NCBI GenBank assembly: GCA_963824345.1
Contig: CAWGOZ010000006.1
Span: forward strand, 558,001 to 622,000
Direction of reading: 5' to 3'
Length of the DNA stretch: 64,000 bases
From: Palsa-89 sp963824345
Lineage (GTDB): Bacteria > Acidobacteriota > Terriglobia > Bryobacterales > Bryobacteraceae
Shown here: piece by piece, positions 8,999 to 16,426 of the stretch
Position numbering within the stretch: position 1 is the first letter of the stretch
How the letters are laid out: each line of letters begins with the position of its first letter
Program-made: the position numbers and the translations under genes
Notes under the pieces: generated by a model
What the model was told of the DNA's origin: nothing
Database searches by the model: none
The model's input: the letters and a program-made list of their open reading frames with translations, nothing else

Positions 8999-10035
8999 AT
9001 ATTCTTTGGTTCTGTCTGGTAGCCCTGATGGTGGCCGGATACGTCATTTTAGACGGCTTCGATCTGGGTGTTGGCATCGTGCATCTTTATGTTGCCGGGA
9101 CCCAGCAGGAGCGCCGGCAAGTGATCCGCTCGATTGGACCGGTGTGGGACGGCAATGAAGTCTGGCTGCTGGCTGCCGGCGGCATCTTGTTCTGCGCTTT
9201 CCCATTACTGTATGCATCCAGCTTTAGCGGATTCTATCTCCCGCTGATGCTGGTGCTCTGGCTGCTTATCCTGCGTGGACTTTCCATCGAGCTGCGCAGC
9301 CATGTTCCGAACGATCTGTGGCGATCGCTTTGGGACGTCGTGTTTTCGGGCTCCAGCTTGCTGCTCGCGATCGCTTTCGGCGCCGCGCTCGGCAATGTGA
9401 TTCGCGGCGTGCCGATCGACTCTTCAGGAAATTTCTTTCTGGCCTTCTTCACCAATTTTCAGCCGGGCCCCGATCCCGGCATCCTGGATTGGTACACCGT
9501 TCCTATCGGCGTGGCGGCTGCCTGCACGCTCGCGATGCACGGCGCTTTGTGGCTTGCCTATAAAACCGAGGGGAGCGTGCACGCTCGCGCGGTCGCCGCT
9601 GTAAGGCTTGCGTGGTGGTCTGTTGTGGTTCTCTTGATCGCCATCACGCTCCTCAGCTTTCAGGTGCAGCCGCACATCGCCCAGAATTTCGCCGCCTACC
9701 CGTGGGGCTACATTTTTCCGGCGACTGCACTCGCGGGATTGCTGGGCGTGTGGATGTTTCATAGCCGCGGCGACGAGTTGCGTGCGTTTCTTTGCTCATG
9801 CGCATTCATCGCCGGGCTGCTCTCGACGGCAGCGTTTGGGATCTTCCCTTACGTGCTGCCGTCCAACCGGGATCCCAGCCTGGGACTCACCATTTACAAC
9901 AGCGCCGCCCCTCCCTACGGATTGGCCACGGAGTTGAAGTGGTTCATCCCGGGGATATTGCTTGCCGCGCTCTATTTTTTCCTGGTGTATCGCTACTTCG
10001 CAGGGAAGGTTCCAGCGGACGCCGAAGGCTACTGA
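8995..10035 (+). CDS. cydB: cytochrome bd-type quinol oxidase subunit II
   Basis: A 346-residue membrane protein, the partner of CydA in the bd oxidase. The N terminus carries the family signature DGFDLGVGIVHLYVAG, followed by IGPVWDGNEVWLLAAGG, both diagnostic of CydB. About eight to nine hydrophobic helices follow. The start codon overlaps the cydA stop (ATGA), so the two subunits are translationally coupled. No cydX-like small subunit and no cydDC exporter genes are seen downstream; the MBL-fold gene on the other strand begins nine bases after the stop. Function in high-affinity or cyanide-resistant oxygen respiration is known for the family. Confidence 0.95.
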   Translation: MNILWFCLVALMVAGYVILDGFDLGVGIVHLYVAGTQQERRQVIRSIGPVWDGNEVWLLAAGGILFCAFPLLYASSFSGFYLPLMLVLWLLILRGLSIELRSHVPNDLWRSLWDVVFSGSSLLLAIAFGAALGNVIRGVPIDSSGNFFLAFFTNFQPGPDPGILDWYTVPIGVAAACTLAMHGALWLAYKTEGSVHARAVAAVRLAWWSVVVLLIAITLLSFQVQPHIAQNFAAYPWGYIFPATALAGLLGVWMFHSRGDELRAFLCSCAFIAGLLSTAAFGIFPYVLPSNRDPSLGLTIYNSAAPPYGLATELKWFIPGILLAALYFFLVYRYFAGKVPADAEGY

Positions 10036-10044
10036 GCGTTTCCT

Positions 10045-10878
10045 TCACCCGTGCTCGACCGACCACCCTTCGCGAGCCGCTAACGTACACTCGAACAGCC
10101 GGCGTGTGTCTGACTCCATCCTCTCCACCTCGCGATCGTCGTGCGACGGATCGTGATGGAACAGAATCAACTGTTTCACCCGCGCGTCGGCAGCCACCGC
10201 AGCCGCTTCGCGCCAGTGACTGTGACCCCATCCGCGATGAGTGAGATATTCTTCGGGCGTAAACTGCGAATCATAAACCAGAGTGTCCGCGCCTTGCGAA
10301 TACTCACGAACCACCCGGTCCAGATGAGCGTTTCCGGGCTCCAAGTCGCTCGCGTAGACCACCACCCCTTCTTGCGATTCCATCCGATATCCGAAGGCGC
10401 CTTGCGGATGATGCATGGGGAACGAGGATATGCGCAGCCCTCCAGCCTCGATCGGGTTCCCGTCGAGTTCCACGAAACGGACGCGTGCCGCGACGCCGTC
10501 GAAATCGACCGGAAAATACGGAGCTGACATTTGCCCGTGAAGCCGGTCGTGAACCGAGCCCAGGCTCCCGGCGGCGTGCAACGTAATCTCGGTGTCCTCT
10601 CGATACAGCGGTTCGAAAAACGGCAACCCTTGAATATGATCCCAATGGTAATGCGTCAGGAAAATATCCAGCTTGAGCGCACGGCCTTCAAACTCTTCAA
10701 TGATGGCCTGGCCAAGCGCCCGCATCCCAGAGCCTGCGTCGAGGATGACGATTCGTTCGCCGGCCCGGATTTCCAGGCACGCGGTATTTCCTCCGCACCC
10801 CAGATTCGCCCGCACCGGAGTCGGCGTGGATCCGCGAACGCCCCACAACTTCAATCGAAGAGAGTTCCCCTGGTGCAT
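10045..10878 (-). CDS. MBL-fold metal-dependent hydrolase
   Basis: This encodes 277 residues of the metallo-beta-lactamase fold, closest in pattern to the RNase Z/PhnP-like branch. The N terminus LRLKLWGVRGSTPTP is typical of this group. The metal site is THYHWDHIQG (His76, His78, Asp80, His81), supplemented by FPMHHPQG, YASDLEPG and the C-terminal ILFHHDPSHDD. A dinuclear zinc centre hydrolysing a phosphodiester or cyclic phosphate is likely. No signal peptide, so cytosolic. It converges with cydB and has no same-strand neighbour. Because some relatives are 3',5'-cyclic-nucleotide phosphodiesterases, a role in turning over cAMP is possible given the nearby cyclase, but that is speculation. 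Confidence 0.85.
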   Translation of the reverse strand: MHQGNSLRLKLWGVRGSTPTPVRANLGCGGNTACLEIRAGERIVILDAGSGMRALGQAIIEEFEGRALKLDIFLTHYHWDHIQGLPFFEPLYREDTEITLHAAGSLGSVHDRLHGQMSAPYFPVDFDGVAARVRFVELDGNPIEAGGLRISSFPMHHPQGAFGYRMESQEGVVVYASDLEPGNAHLDRVVREYSQGADTLVYDSQFTPEEYLTHRGWGHSHWREAAAVAADARVKQLILFHHDPSHDDREVERMESDTRRLFECTLAAREGWSVEHG

Positions 10879-10981
10879 TCGCCTCGACTGATCTTACCGC
10901 TAAGCCTGGGACACTGGGGTTTCCTGCATGGCCCTGGATGCGCGACTTGAAAGTGCGGGCTTTCGGAAAAGACGGGGTCGG

Positions 10982-11497
10982 GTACACGCGGCTTCAGCCT
11001 CGTTTTTCCCGACGCCCGTCAAAGTAGGGAACACGCGGCTTCACCCGCGTTTTTCCCGGCGCTCGTCAAAGTAGTGGTACACGCGGCTTTTCAGCCTCGT
11101 TTTTCCCGACGCTCGTCAAAGTAGGGAACACGCGGCTTCACCCGCGTTTTTCCCGGCGCTCGTCAAAGTAGTGGTACACGCGGCTTTTCAGCCGCGTTTT
11201 TCCCGGCGCTCGTCAAAGTAGGGGTACACGCGGCTTTTCAGCCGCGTTTTTCCCGGCGCTCGTCAAAGTAGTGGTACACACGGCTTTCAGCCGCGTTTTT
11301 CCCGGCGCTCGTCAAAGTAGTGGTACACGCGGCTTTCAGCCGCGTTTTTCCCGGCGCTCGTCAAAGTAGGGGTACACGCGGCTTTCAGCCGCGTTTTTCC
11401 CGGCGCTCGTCAAAGTAGGGGTACACGCGGCTTTTCAGCCGCGTTTTTCCCGGCGCTCGTCAAAGTAGTGGTACACGCGGCTTTCAGCCGCGTTTTG
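10982..11497. repeat. tandem array of 11 palindrome-bearing ~49-bp units
   Basis: Eleven units begin with ACACGCGG at 10984, 11031, 11079, 11128, 11176, 11226, 11276, 11325, 11374, 11423 and 11473, a spacing of 47-50 bp. Each unit has a REP-like hairpin, ACGCGGCT..AGCCGCGT, then TTTTTCCCGGCGCTCGTCAAAGTAG with small variations. The first four units form a duplicated dimer: units 1 and 3 share CAGCCTCG and units 2 and 4 share CACCCGCG, so amplification first occurred at dimer level. No unique spacers exist between units, so this is not a CRISPR. The whole stretch 10879-11707 holds no gene: 10879-10981 is unremarkable, and 11498-11707 holds one inverted copy of the hairpin and the presumed promoter of the next gene. 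Confidence 0.9.
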
Positions 11498-11598
11498 TCT
11501 ATCTCTCTCTTCCCCAGAATCGCGAGCCGCTCCGACGCAGTAACCGGTTGGCTGGCGCAATGTGTACCAACCCGGCAACGTCGCGCCGCTCAGGCGAA

Positions 11599-11620
11599 AC
11601 GCGGCTGAAGCCGCGTGTAC
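11599..11620. repeat. single inverted copy of the array hairpin
   Basis: The sequence ACGCGGCTGAAGCCGCGTGT followed by AC is the reverse complement of the array unit core (GTACACGCGGCTTCAGCC...). It lies about 100 bases after the array and in the opposite orientation. It forms a hairpin with eight-base arms and a two-base loop. Together with the array it makes an inverted pair flanking 11498-11598. Confidence 0.8.
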
Positions 11621-11662
11621 CGGGGGCCCTGGGCATCCATCGAGCTCGCAGCTAGGGTCGCC

Positions 11663-11702
11663 TATAATGAAACCTCGTAATCCCAAAGAGGCGCGCCAGG
11701 GG
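11663..11702 (+). promoter_or_regulatory. putative -10 element and ribosome-binding site of the redox cluster
   Basis: TATAAT lies at 11663-11668 and AGGGG at 11698-11702, five bases before the TTG start at 11708. No good -35 match was found at the usual distance, so the promoter call is tentative. The ribosome-binding site is the reason for accepting the TTG start. Confidence 0.35.
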
Positions 11703-11707
11703 CACTG

Positions 11708-13381
11708 TTGATTTTCGACGACCTTCGAGCCATTCAAAACCAGCACGGCTACCTGCCGGGCCAGCAATTGGAGGCATTGTCCAAGCGCACCGGGCTGCCG
11801 CTATTTCACATTCATGGCGTCGCCGACTTCTATCCCGAATTCCATTTGTCTCGTCCGCCCAAGGTCTCCATTCGAATCTGCGCCGGCCTCGCCTGCCATC
11901 TGCGCGGCGCCGGCCATCTCCAGACCGGACTCGAGCAGCGTTTTCAGGGCGCCAACAAACGCGATCTCACGATCGGTGAAGTTTCCTGCCTGGGCCAATG
12001 CGACGGCGCGCCCGCCGTTTCGATCAACGATCACATCTATCGCGGCGTCACGCCCACCCAAGCCGAAGCCCTGGCGCTCACCGCGCTCGGTGGAAGCGCG
12101 CTCCCGCTCATGCCTACCGAAGACGGATCAAGGAATCTCGCATCCGATCCGTATCGCAATTCCGAGCCCTATGGCGCGCTGAGAAGCGTGCTCGCCACGC
12201 GCGACTGGAACGGCGTGATCGCGCAGCTAAAAGCCAGCGGCCTCTGTGGACTGGGCGGCGCGGGATACCCGGCCGGCCTGAAATGGGAAGCTGTTCGGAA
12301 CGCTCCGGACCCCGAGAAGTACGTGGTCTGTAATGCCCACGAGAGCGAGCCCGGCAGCATCAAAGATCGTTTCATTCTGCAGCGCCTCCCGCACCTGGTG
12401 ATCGAGGGCATGATTCTCGCCGGCCTGGTAACCGGCGCTCAAAAAGGCTTTCTCTACCTGCGCCGCGAGTACCAACGGCCAGAGGAAACACTGCGCCAGG
12501 AAATCCAGCGCTGCTACCAAGGGGGCCTTCTAGGGAACAACCTGCTCGGTTCGGATCTATCCTTCGACCTGGAGCTTTTCATCAGCCCCGGAGGCTACAT
12601 TTGCGGCGAAGAGAGCGCGCTCCTCGAGGCCATCGAAGGCCGGCGCGCCGAGCCTCGCAACAAACCGCCCTTCCCCGTGACCCACGGCGTTTTCAATAAG
12701 CCGACCGCGCTTAACAATGTCGAAACCTTCGCTAACGTCGCGCAGATCCTCATCAACGGCGTCGATTGGTACAAGGGGCAAGGACAAGGCGGCGCGGCGG
12801 GATTGAAGTTTGTCGGCATCAGCGGCGACGTGCGCAACCCCGGTGTCTTCGAGATTCCAATGGGCCTGCCGATATCGGAAGTGATCTTCGATCTGGCCGG
12901 CGGAATGGCGGACGGAAAGAAGTTGAAGGCCTTGGCGCCATCCGGACCGTCGTCGGGCTTCCTGCCCGCCTCAGCCGCCGGCGTCCGTCTGGATTTCAAG
13001 TCTCTGGCCGCCGTCGGTTCCATGCTCGGTTCCGGCGCGATCGTGATCTGCGCCGAAGGCCGATGCATGCTGGACATGGCGCTCAACGCCGTGCGGTTCT
13101 TCCGCGACGAATCTTGCGGGAAATGCGTGCCCTGCCGCCTGGGAACTCAAAAGCTAGTTGATATTCTTACCGGCTGGACGCACGGCCGGGGATCGCCCGC
13201 CGATCTGGTTTTGATCGAGGAGTTGACCGAGGCGTTGCGGCTGGCGTCCATCTGCGGTCTCGGCCAGTTCGCCCACGCGCCCATTACTTCCGTGCTCCAG
13301 CACTTCCGCTCCGAGATCGAATCGCACATTTACGACCGGCGTTGCCCGGAGGGCGTCTGCCCGATGCGGGAGCCCCAATGA
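11708..13381 (+). CDS. NuoE-NuoF fusion, NADH-oxidising flavoprotein subunit
   Basis: This encodes 557 residues from a TTG with AGGGG five bases upstream. Residues 1-125 match the NuoE/HoxE thioredoxin-like domain with a [2Fe-2S] site (Cys58, Cys63, Cys94, Cys98). Residues 140-557 match NuoF/HoxF: the FMN/NADH glycine-rich loop GLGGAGYPAGLKW (about 181-193), the acidic NAHESEPGSIKDR block, a SLBB-like segment, and the [4Fe-4S] ligands in SCGKCVPC (Cys470, 473, 476) plus Cys516. A C-terminal CPEGVC pair is extra. The module would oxidise NAD(P)H, or reduce NAD(P)+, and exchange electrons with the Fe-S protein encoded next, with which it overlaps by ATGA. Such modules serve complex I, bidirectional hydrogenases and formate dehydrogenases. 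No hydrogenase or formate dehydrogenase gene is present here. Confidence 0.9.
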   Translation: MIFDDLRAIQNQHGYLPGQQLEALSKRTGLPLFHIHGVADFYPEFHLSRPPKVSIRICAGLACHLRGAGHLQTGLEQRFQGANKRDLTIGEVSCLGQCDGAPAVSINDHIYRGVTPTQAEALALTALGGSALPLMPTEDGSRNLASDPYRNSEPYGALRSVLATRDWNGVIAQLKASGLCGLGGAGYPAGLKWEAVRNAPDPEKYVVCNAHESEPGSIKDRFILQRLPHLVIEGMILAGLVTGAQKGFLYLRREYQRPEETLRQEIQRCYQGGLLGNNLLGSDLSFDLELFISPGGYICGEESALLEAIEGRRAEPRNKPPFPVTHGVFNKPTALNNVETFANVAQILINGVDWYKGQGQGGAAGLKFVGISGDVRNPGVFEIPMGLPISEVIFDLAGGMADGKKLKALAPSGPSSGFLPASAAGVRLDFKSLAAVGSMLGSGAIVICAEGRCMLDMALNAVRFFRDESCGKCVPCRLGTQKLVDILTGWTHGRGSPADLVLIEELTEALRLASICGLGQFAHAPITSVLQHFRSEIESHIYDRRCPEGVCPMREPQ

Positions 13382-15510
13382 GCGAGCAGATCCAACTCAG
13401 CATCGACGGCGCGCCCATCACGGTCCTGCGGGGAACCACGCTTTTCGACGCCGCCCGCATGCATGGCATTCCCATTCCCGCGCTCTGCCATCAACCGAAC
13501 GAATCGCCGGTGGGAGTTTGCCGTGTCTGCGTGGTGGAGATTGAGCATGCCCGCGCGCTGGCCGCTTCGTGCGTGCGGCCGGCCGAAAATAACATGGTCG
13601 TCTTCACCAATTCCGGCAAAGTCAAACGCGCGCGGCGCACGTTGGTGGAATTGCTGATGGCGGACCATCCCAGCCCCTGCGCGCGCCAGCGTCACTCCCA
13701 CGATTGCGAGCTGGAGACGCTGGCCCGCCTGGAAGGCGTCACCCAGCCCCGTTTTCCGCGCCGACTTTCGGCTCGCGGCCAGGACAATTCATCCTTGGTG
13801 ATCGCGGTGGATCATGAGGCCTGCATCCTGTGCGACCGTTGCATCCGCGGTTGCAACGAAATTCGCCAGAACAACGTGCTGGGCCGGCAGGGCAAAGGCG
13901 TCGGGACCGGCATCGCGTTCGACTCCGGCCTGCCCATGGGAAACTCTTCTTGCGTCTCCTGCGGCGAATGCATGGTTTCCTGCCCCACCGGCGCTCTCAC
14001 CAATAAGAGCGTGGTGAAAACCGTTTTGCCGGGCCAGCCGGTCGGAGTGGATGAGCTGCAGCAGCTGGCCTATTTCCAGAACGTTTCCGGGACGTTCCTC
14101 GAACTCAACCAGCACGCCGTGGTCCGGCGTCATTTGAAGCAGGGCGAGATCGTTTGCCGCGAAGGCGAATACGGCTCCACGGCTTTCTATATTGAGCAGG
14201 GGCAGGTGGAAGTCTTTCTATCCACACCGCTGGCTCACGTTCAGAGCCAGGGAGGCGCCCGAGGACTGTTCAGCAAGCTGACCAGCCGATTGGTGGGACG
14301 CCAGCAAGAGCGCCGCGAAGAAGAGGGAACGCGCCGCAGTATTCCCATCGACGCCTCAGTCGACCTGCCCTACGACCACCCCATAGCCACGCTCGGACCC
14401 GGCGATTTGTTCGGCGAGATGACCTGCATGAGCTTGTATCCGCGCTCCGCCACCGTCCGCGCAGCCACCGATTGCGTGCTTCTCGAAATGCTGCGCAATG
14501 TACTCGACATCATGCAGCGCAACCAGACGCTCAAGGCCCAACTGGACGCCAACTATCGCAAGCGGGCGCTGGAGGATCATTTGCGCAGTGTACCCATGTT
14601 CGCTTCGCTCACGGAGGATTTCATCGATCTCCTGCGCAGCAAGGTGGAGCTGGTGCGCTACACCCAGGGCGAGGCGGTGTGCCGCCAGGGCGACTTCGCG
14701 GACAGCTTCTATCTGGTTCGCCAGGGATTCGTGAAGGTTTCCGAACCGCATCCCGGCGGCGAACTGGTTCTGGCGTATCTTGGCCGCGGCGGTTACTTCG
14801 GCGAAATCGGTCTCCTGGGCGAGGGCCGCCGCACGGCCACCTGCACCGCGCTCGATCATGTCGAGCTGGTGCGCATCCACGCCGACGAGTTCAACCGGAT
14901 GGTGAATCAGTTTCCGGAGGTCCGCCAGAACCTTCAGAGGCTGGCCGCGGAGCGCCAGGAACAAAACCGCCAGCGCCTGGAAACCGCTGCCAGCATGCCG
15001 CTGGACACCTTCCTTGCCCAGGGTCTGATGGAAGCGCAGAGCCTGCTGGTTCTGGACCTGGAGCGCTGTACGCGCTGCGACGCCTGCGTGCGCGCGTGTG
15101 CCGATGCTCACGATGGCGTCACTCGCCTGGTCCGCGAGGGCCAGCGTTTCGACCACTATCTGGTAGCCACGTCCTGCCGGCATTGCCGCGATCCGTTGTG
15201 CATGGTGGGCTGTCCGGTGGGCGCCATCCGCCGCCGCAATTCACTGGAAGTGATTATCGAGAACTGGTGCATCGGCTGCGGCCTGTGCGCCAAGAATTGC
15301 CCGTACGGAAACATCAACCTGCATCCGTTCAACGTATTGGAGAACGATCCGACGAACCCCGGCCGCCAGATCGCGGCGGTAAAGCAAAAAGCCGCTTCGT
15401 GCGACCTGTGTACCGAGCATGCCGAGCCCACTTGCGTTTATGCTTGCCCGCACGACGCCGCCCATCGCGTGGAACCCAATGAATTTTTCCGCTGGCTCGG
15501 GACCTCGTGA
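13378..15510 (+). CDS. multi-domain Fe-S protein with two cyclic-nucleotide-binding domains
   Basis: A 710-residue fusion. Residues 1-80: [2Fe-2S] ferredoxin of the NuoG/HoxU type (Cys37, 48, 51, 65). Residues 97-112 align with the His-Cys [4Fe-4S] site, but the second cysteine is replaced (His97, Cys101, Gln104, Cys110). Residues 149-202: two [4Fe-4S] motifs (Cys149/152/155/159 and 192/195/198/202). Residues about 230-385 and 403-525: two cNMP-binding domains, both retaining the phosphate-binding FGE and arginine (345-347 with Arg356; 474-476 with Arg484/485). The first has a ~45-residue insert. Residues 550-710: a DmsB/HybA-like ferredoxin with four cysteine clusters. It is the likely electron hub between the NuoEF-like protein upstream and the membrane and cytochrome subunits downstream, with activity plausibly controlled by cAMP or cGMP. 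No transmembrane segment or signal peptide is visible. Confidence 0.88.
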   Translation: MSEQIQLSIDGAPITVLRGTTLFDAARMHGIPIPALCHQPNESPVGVCRVCVVEIEHARALAASCVRPAENNMVVFTNSGKVKRARRTLVELLMADHPSPCARQRHSHDCELETLARLEGVTQPRFPRRLSARGQDNSSLVIAVDHEACILCDRCIRGCNEIRQNNVLGRQGKGVGTGIAFDSGLPMGNSSCVSCGECMVSCPTGALTNKSVVKTVLPGQPVGVDELQQLAYFQNVSGTFLELNQHAVVRRHLKQGEIVCREGEYGSTAFYIEQGQVEVFLSTPLAHVQSQGGARGLFSKLTSRLVGRQQERREEEGTRRSIPIDASVDLPYDHPIATLGPGDLFGEMTCMSLYPRSATVRAATDCVLLEMLRNVLDIMQRNQTLKAQLDANYRKRALEDHLRSVPMFASLTEDFIDLLRSKVELVRYTQGEAVCRQGDFADSFYLVRQGFVKVSEPHPGGELVLAYLGRGGYFGEIGLLGEGRRTATCTALDHVELVRIHADEFNRMVNQFPEVRQNLQRLAAERQEQNRQRLETAASMPLDTFLAQGLMEAQSLLVLDLERCTRCDACVRACADAHDGVTRLVREGQRFDHYLVATSCRHCRDPLCMVGCPVGAIRRRNSLEVIIENWCIGCGLCAKNCPYGNINLHPFNVLENDPTNPGRQIAAVKQKAASCDLCTEHAEPTCVYACPHDAAHRVEPNEFFRWLGTS

Positions 15511-15522
15511 TGACGGAGTTTC

Positions 15523-16417
15523 ATGCGCATCGATAAAACTCATCGCGGCTGGTTGATCGTCAGCACAGCGCTGGCGCTGGCAAGCACCCTCCTGTACGTC
15601 CGCTACGCCGTCCAAGCCCCTTCCGGCCCAAGCGGCGGCAGCGGGCCCGGCCTCGCATTCGGCATCGCCGGCTACGCCCTGATGCTCTACGCGGGCTTGC
15701 TCGGCGCGCGCAAGAAAGTCCCCACCTGGCGCATCGGCCGCGCTCAAACCTGGATGCGTGGGCACCTCTGGTTCGGCACGCTCAGCCTGCTGCTGATCCT
15801 GTTCCACGGCGGCTTCGCTTTTCGCGGCCCGTTGACAGCCGTGCTAATGATCCTGTTCTTCATCGTTATCGCCAGCGGATGGATCGGCGCTCTGATCCAG
15901 CATTTTCTTCCGGCCATCATGACCGAACGCGTCCCCTTGGAAACCATCTACGAGGAAATCCCGCACGTGCGAGCGCAGCTTTGCGAGGAAGCCGACCAGC
16001 TGGCAGCCGGCATTTGCGGTCCGCTGGACGGCCAAGCGCCCAAGGCAACGTACCAGACAGGCCAGACCGCAACAATCGCTGCCCTGATCGAGATCGAGCA
16101 CGAAGACCGCGCCCGATTCCGGGACGTTCTACCTGCGCAAACTACGCCCGTACTTCCGCGATCCCGAAGCCCGCAACGCCGATCTGGCCGACCCGCGCCG
16201 TGCCGCCGATCTTTTTGCGTCGCTCCGAAGGCTGCTGGCCGCGCCGGTGCACGGCGTTCTGGACCATCTGGAAAACATCTGCGACGAGGAACAACAACTG
16301 AGCCGGCAGATCCGCATCTACCGCTGGCTGCATGCCTGGCTGCTGGTGCACGTTCCGCTATCCATCGCTCTGCTGGTCTTAAGCGGCGTGCACGCCGTGA
16401 TGGCCCTGCGATACTGA
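15523..16417 (+). CDS. cytochrome b-like membrane subunit, frameshifted
   Basis: The first frame (from ATG 15523) encodes four hydrophobic helices (about residues 7-30, 45-65, 82-100, 107-135), then loses sense near base 16110. From there the next frame continues sensibly (FYLRKLRPYF, then a C-terminal helix WLHAWLLVHVPLSIALLVLS) to a TGA at 16415-16417. Removing one C from the run at 16107-16114 joins both parts into about 297 residues. Histidines inside helices three to five (GHLWFG, ILFHGG, IQHFLP, WLHAW, LLVHVP) could ligate b haems. It sits between the Fe-S hub and the decahaem cytochrome, so a quinone- or haem-linked membrane anchor is likely. The uninterrupted first frame runs on to 16812, but that tail is out of frame and overlaps the next gene. 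Pseudogene or assembly error cannot be told apart here. Confidence 0.65.
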
Positions 16418-16426
16418 GCGAGGAAT

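Noticed and set aside
10982..11497. CRISPR array
   Set aside because: Units are contiguous and nearly identical along their whole 49-bp length; there are no unique spacers and no cas genes in the window.
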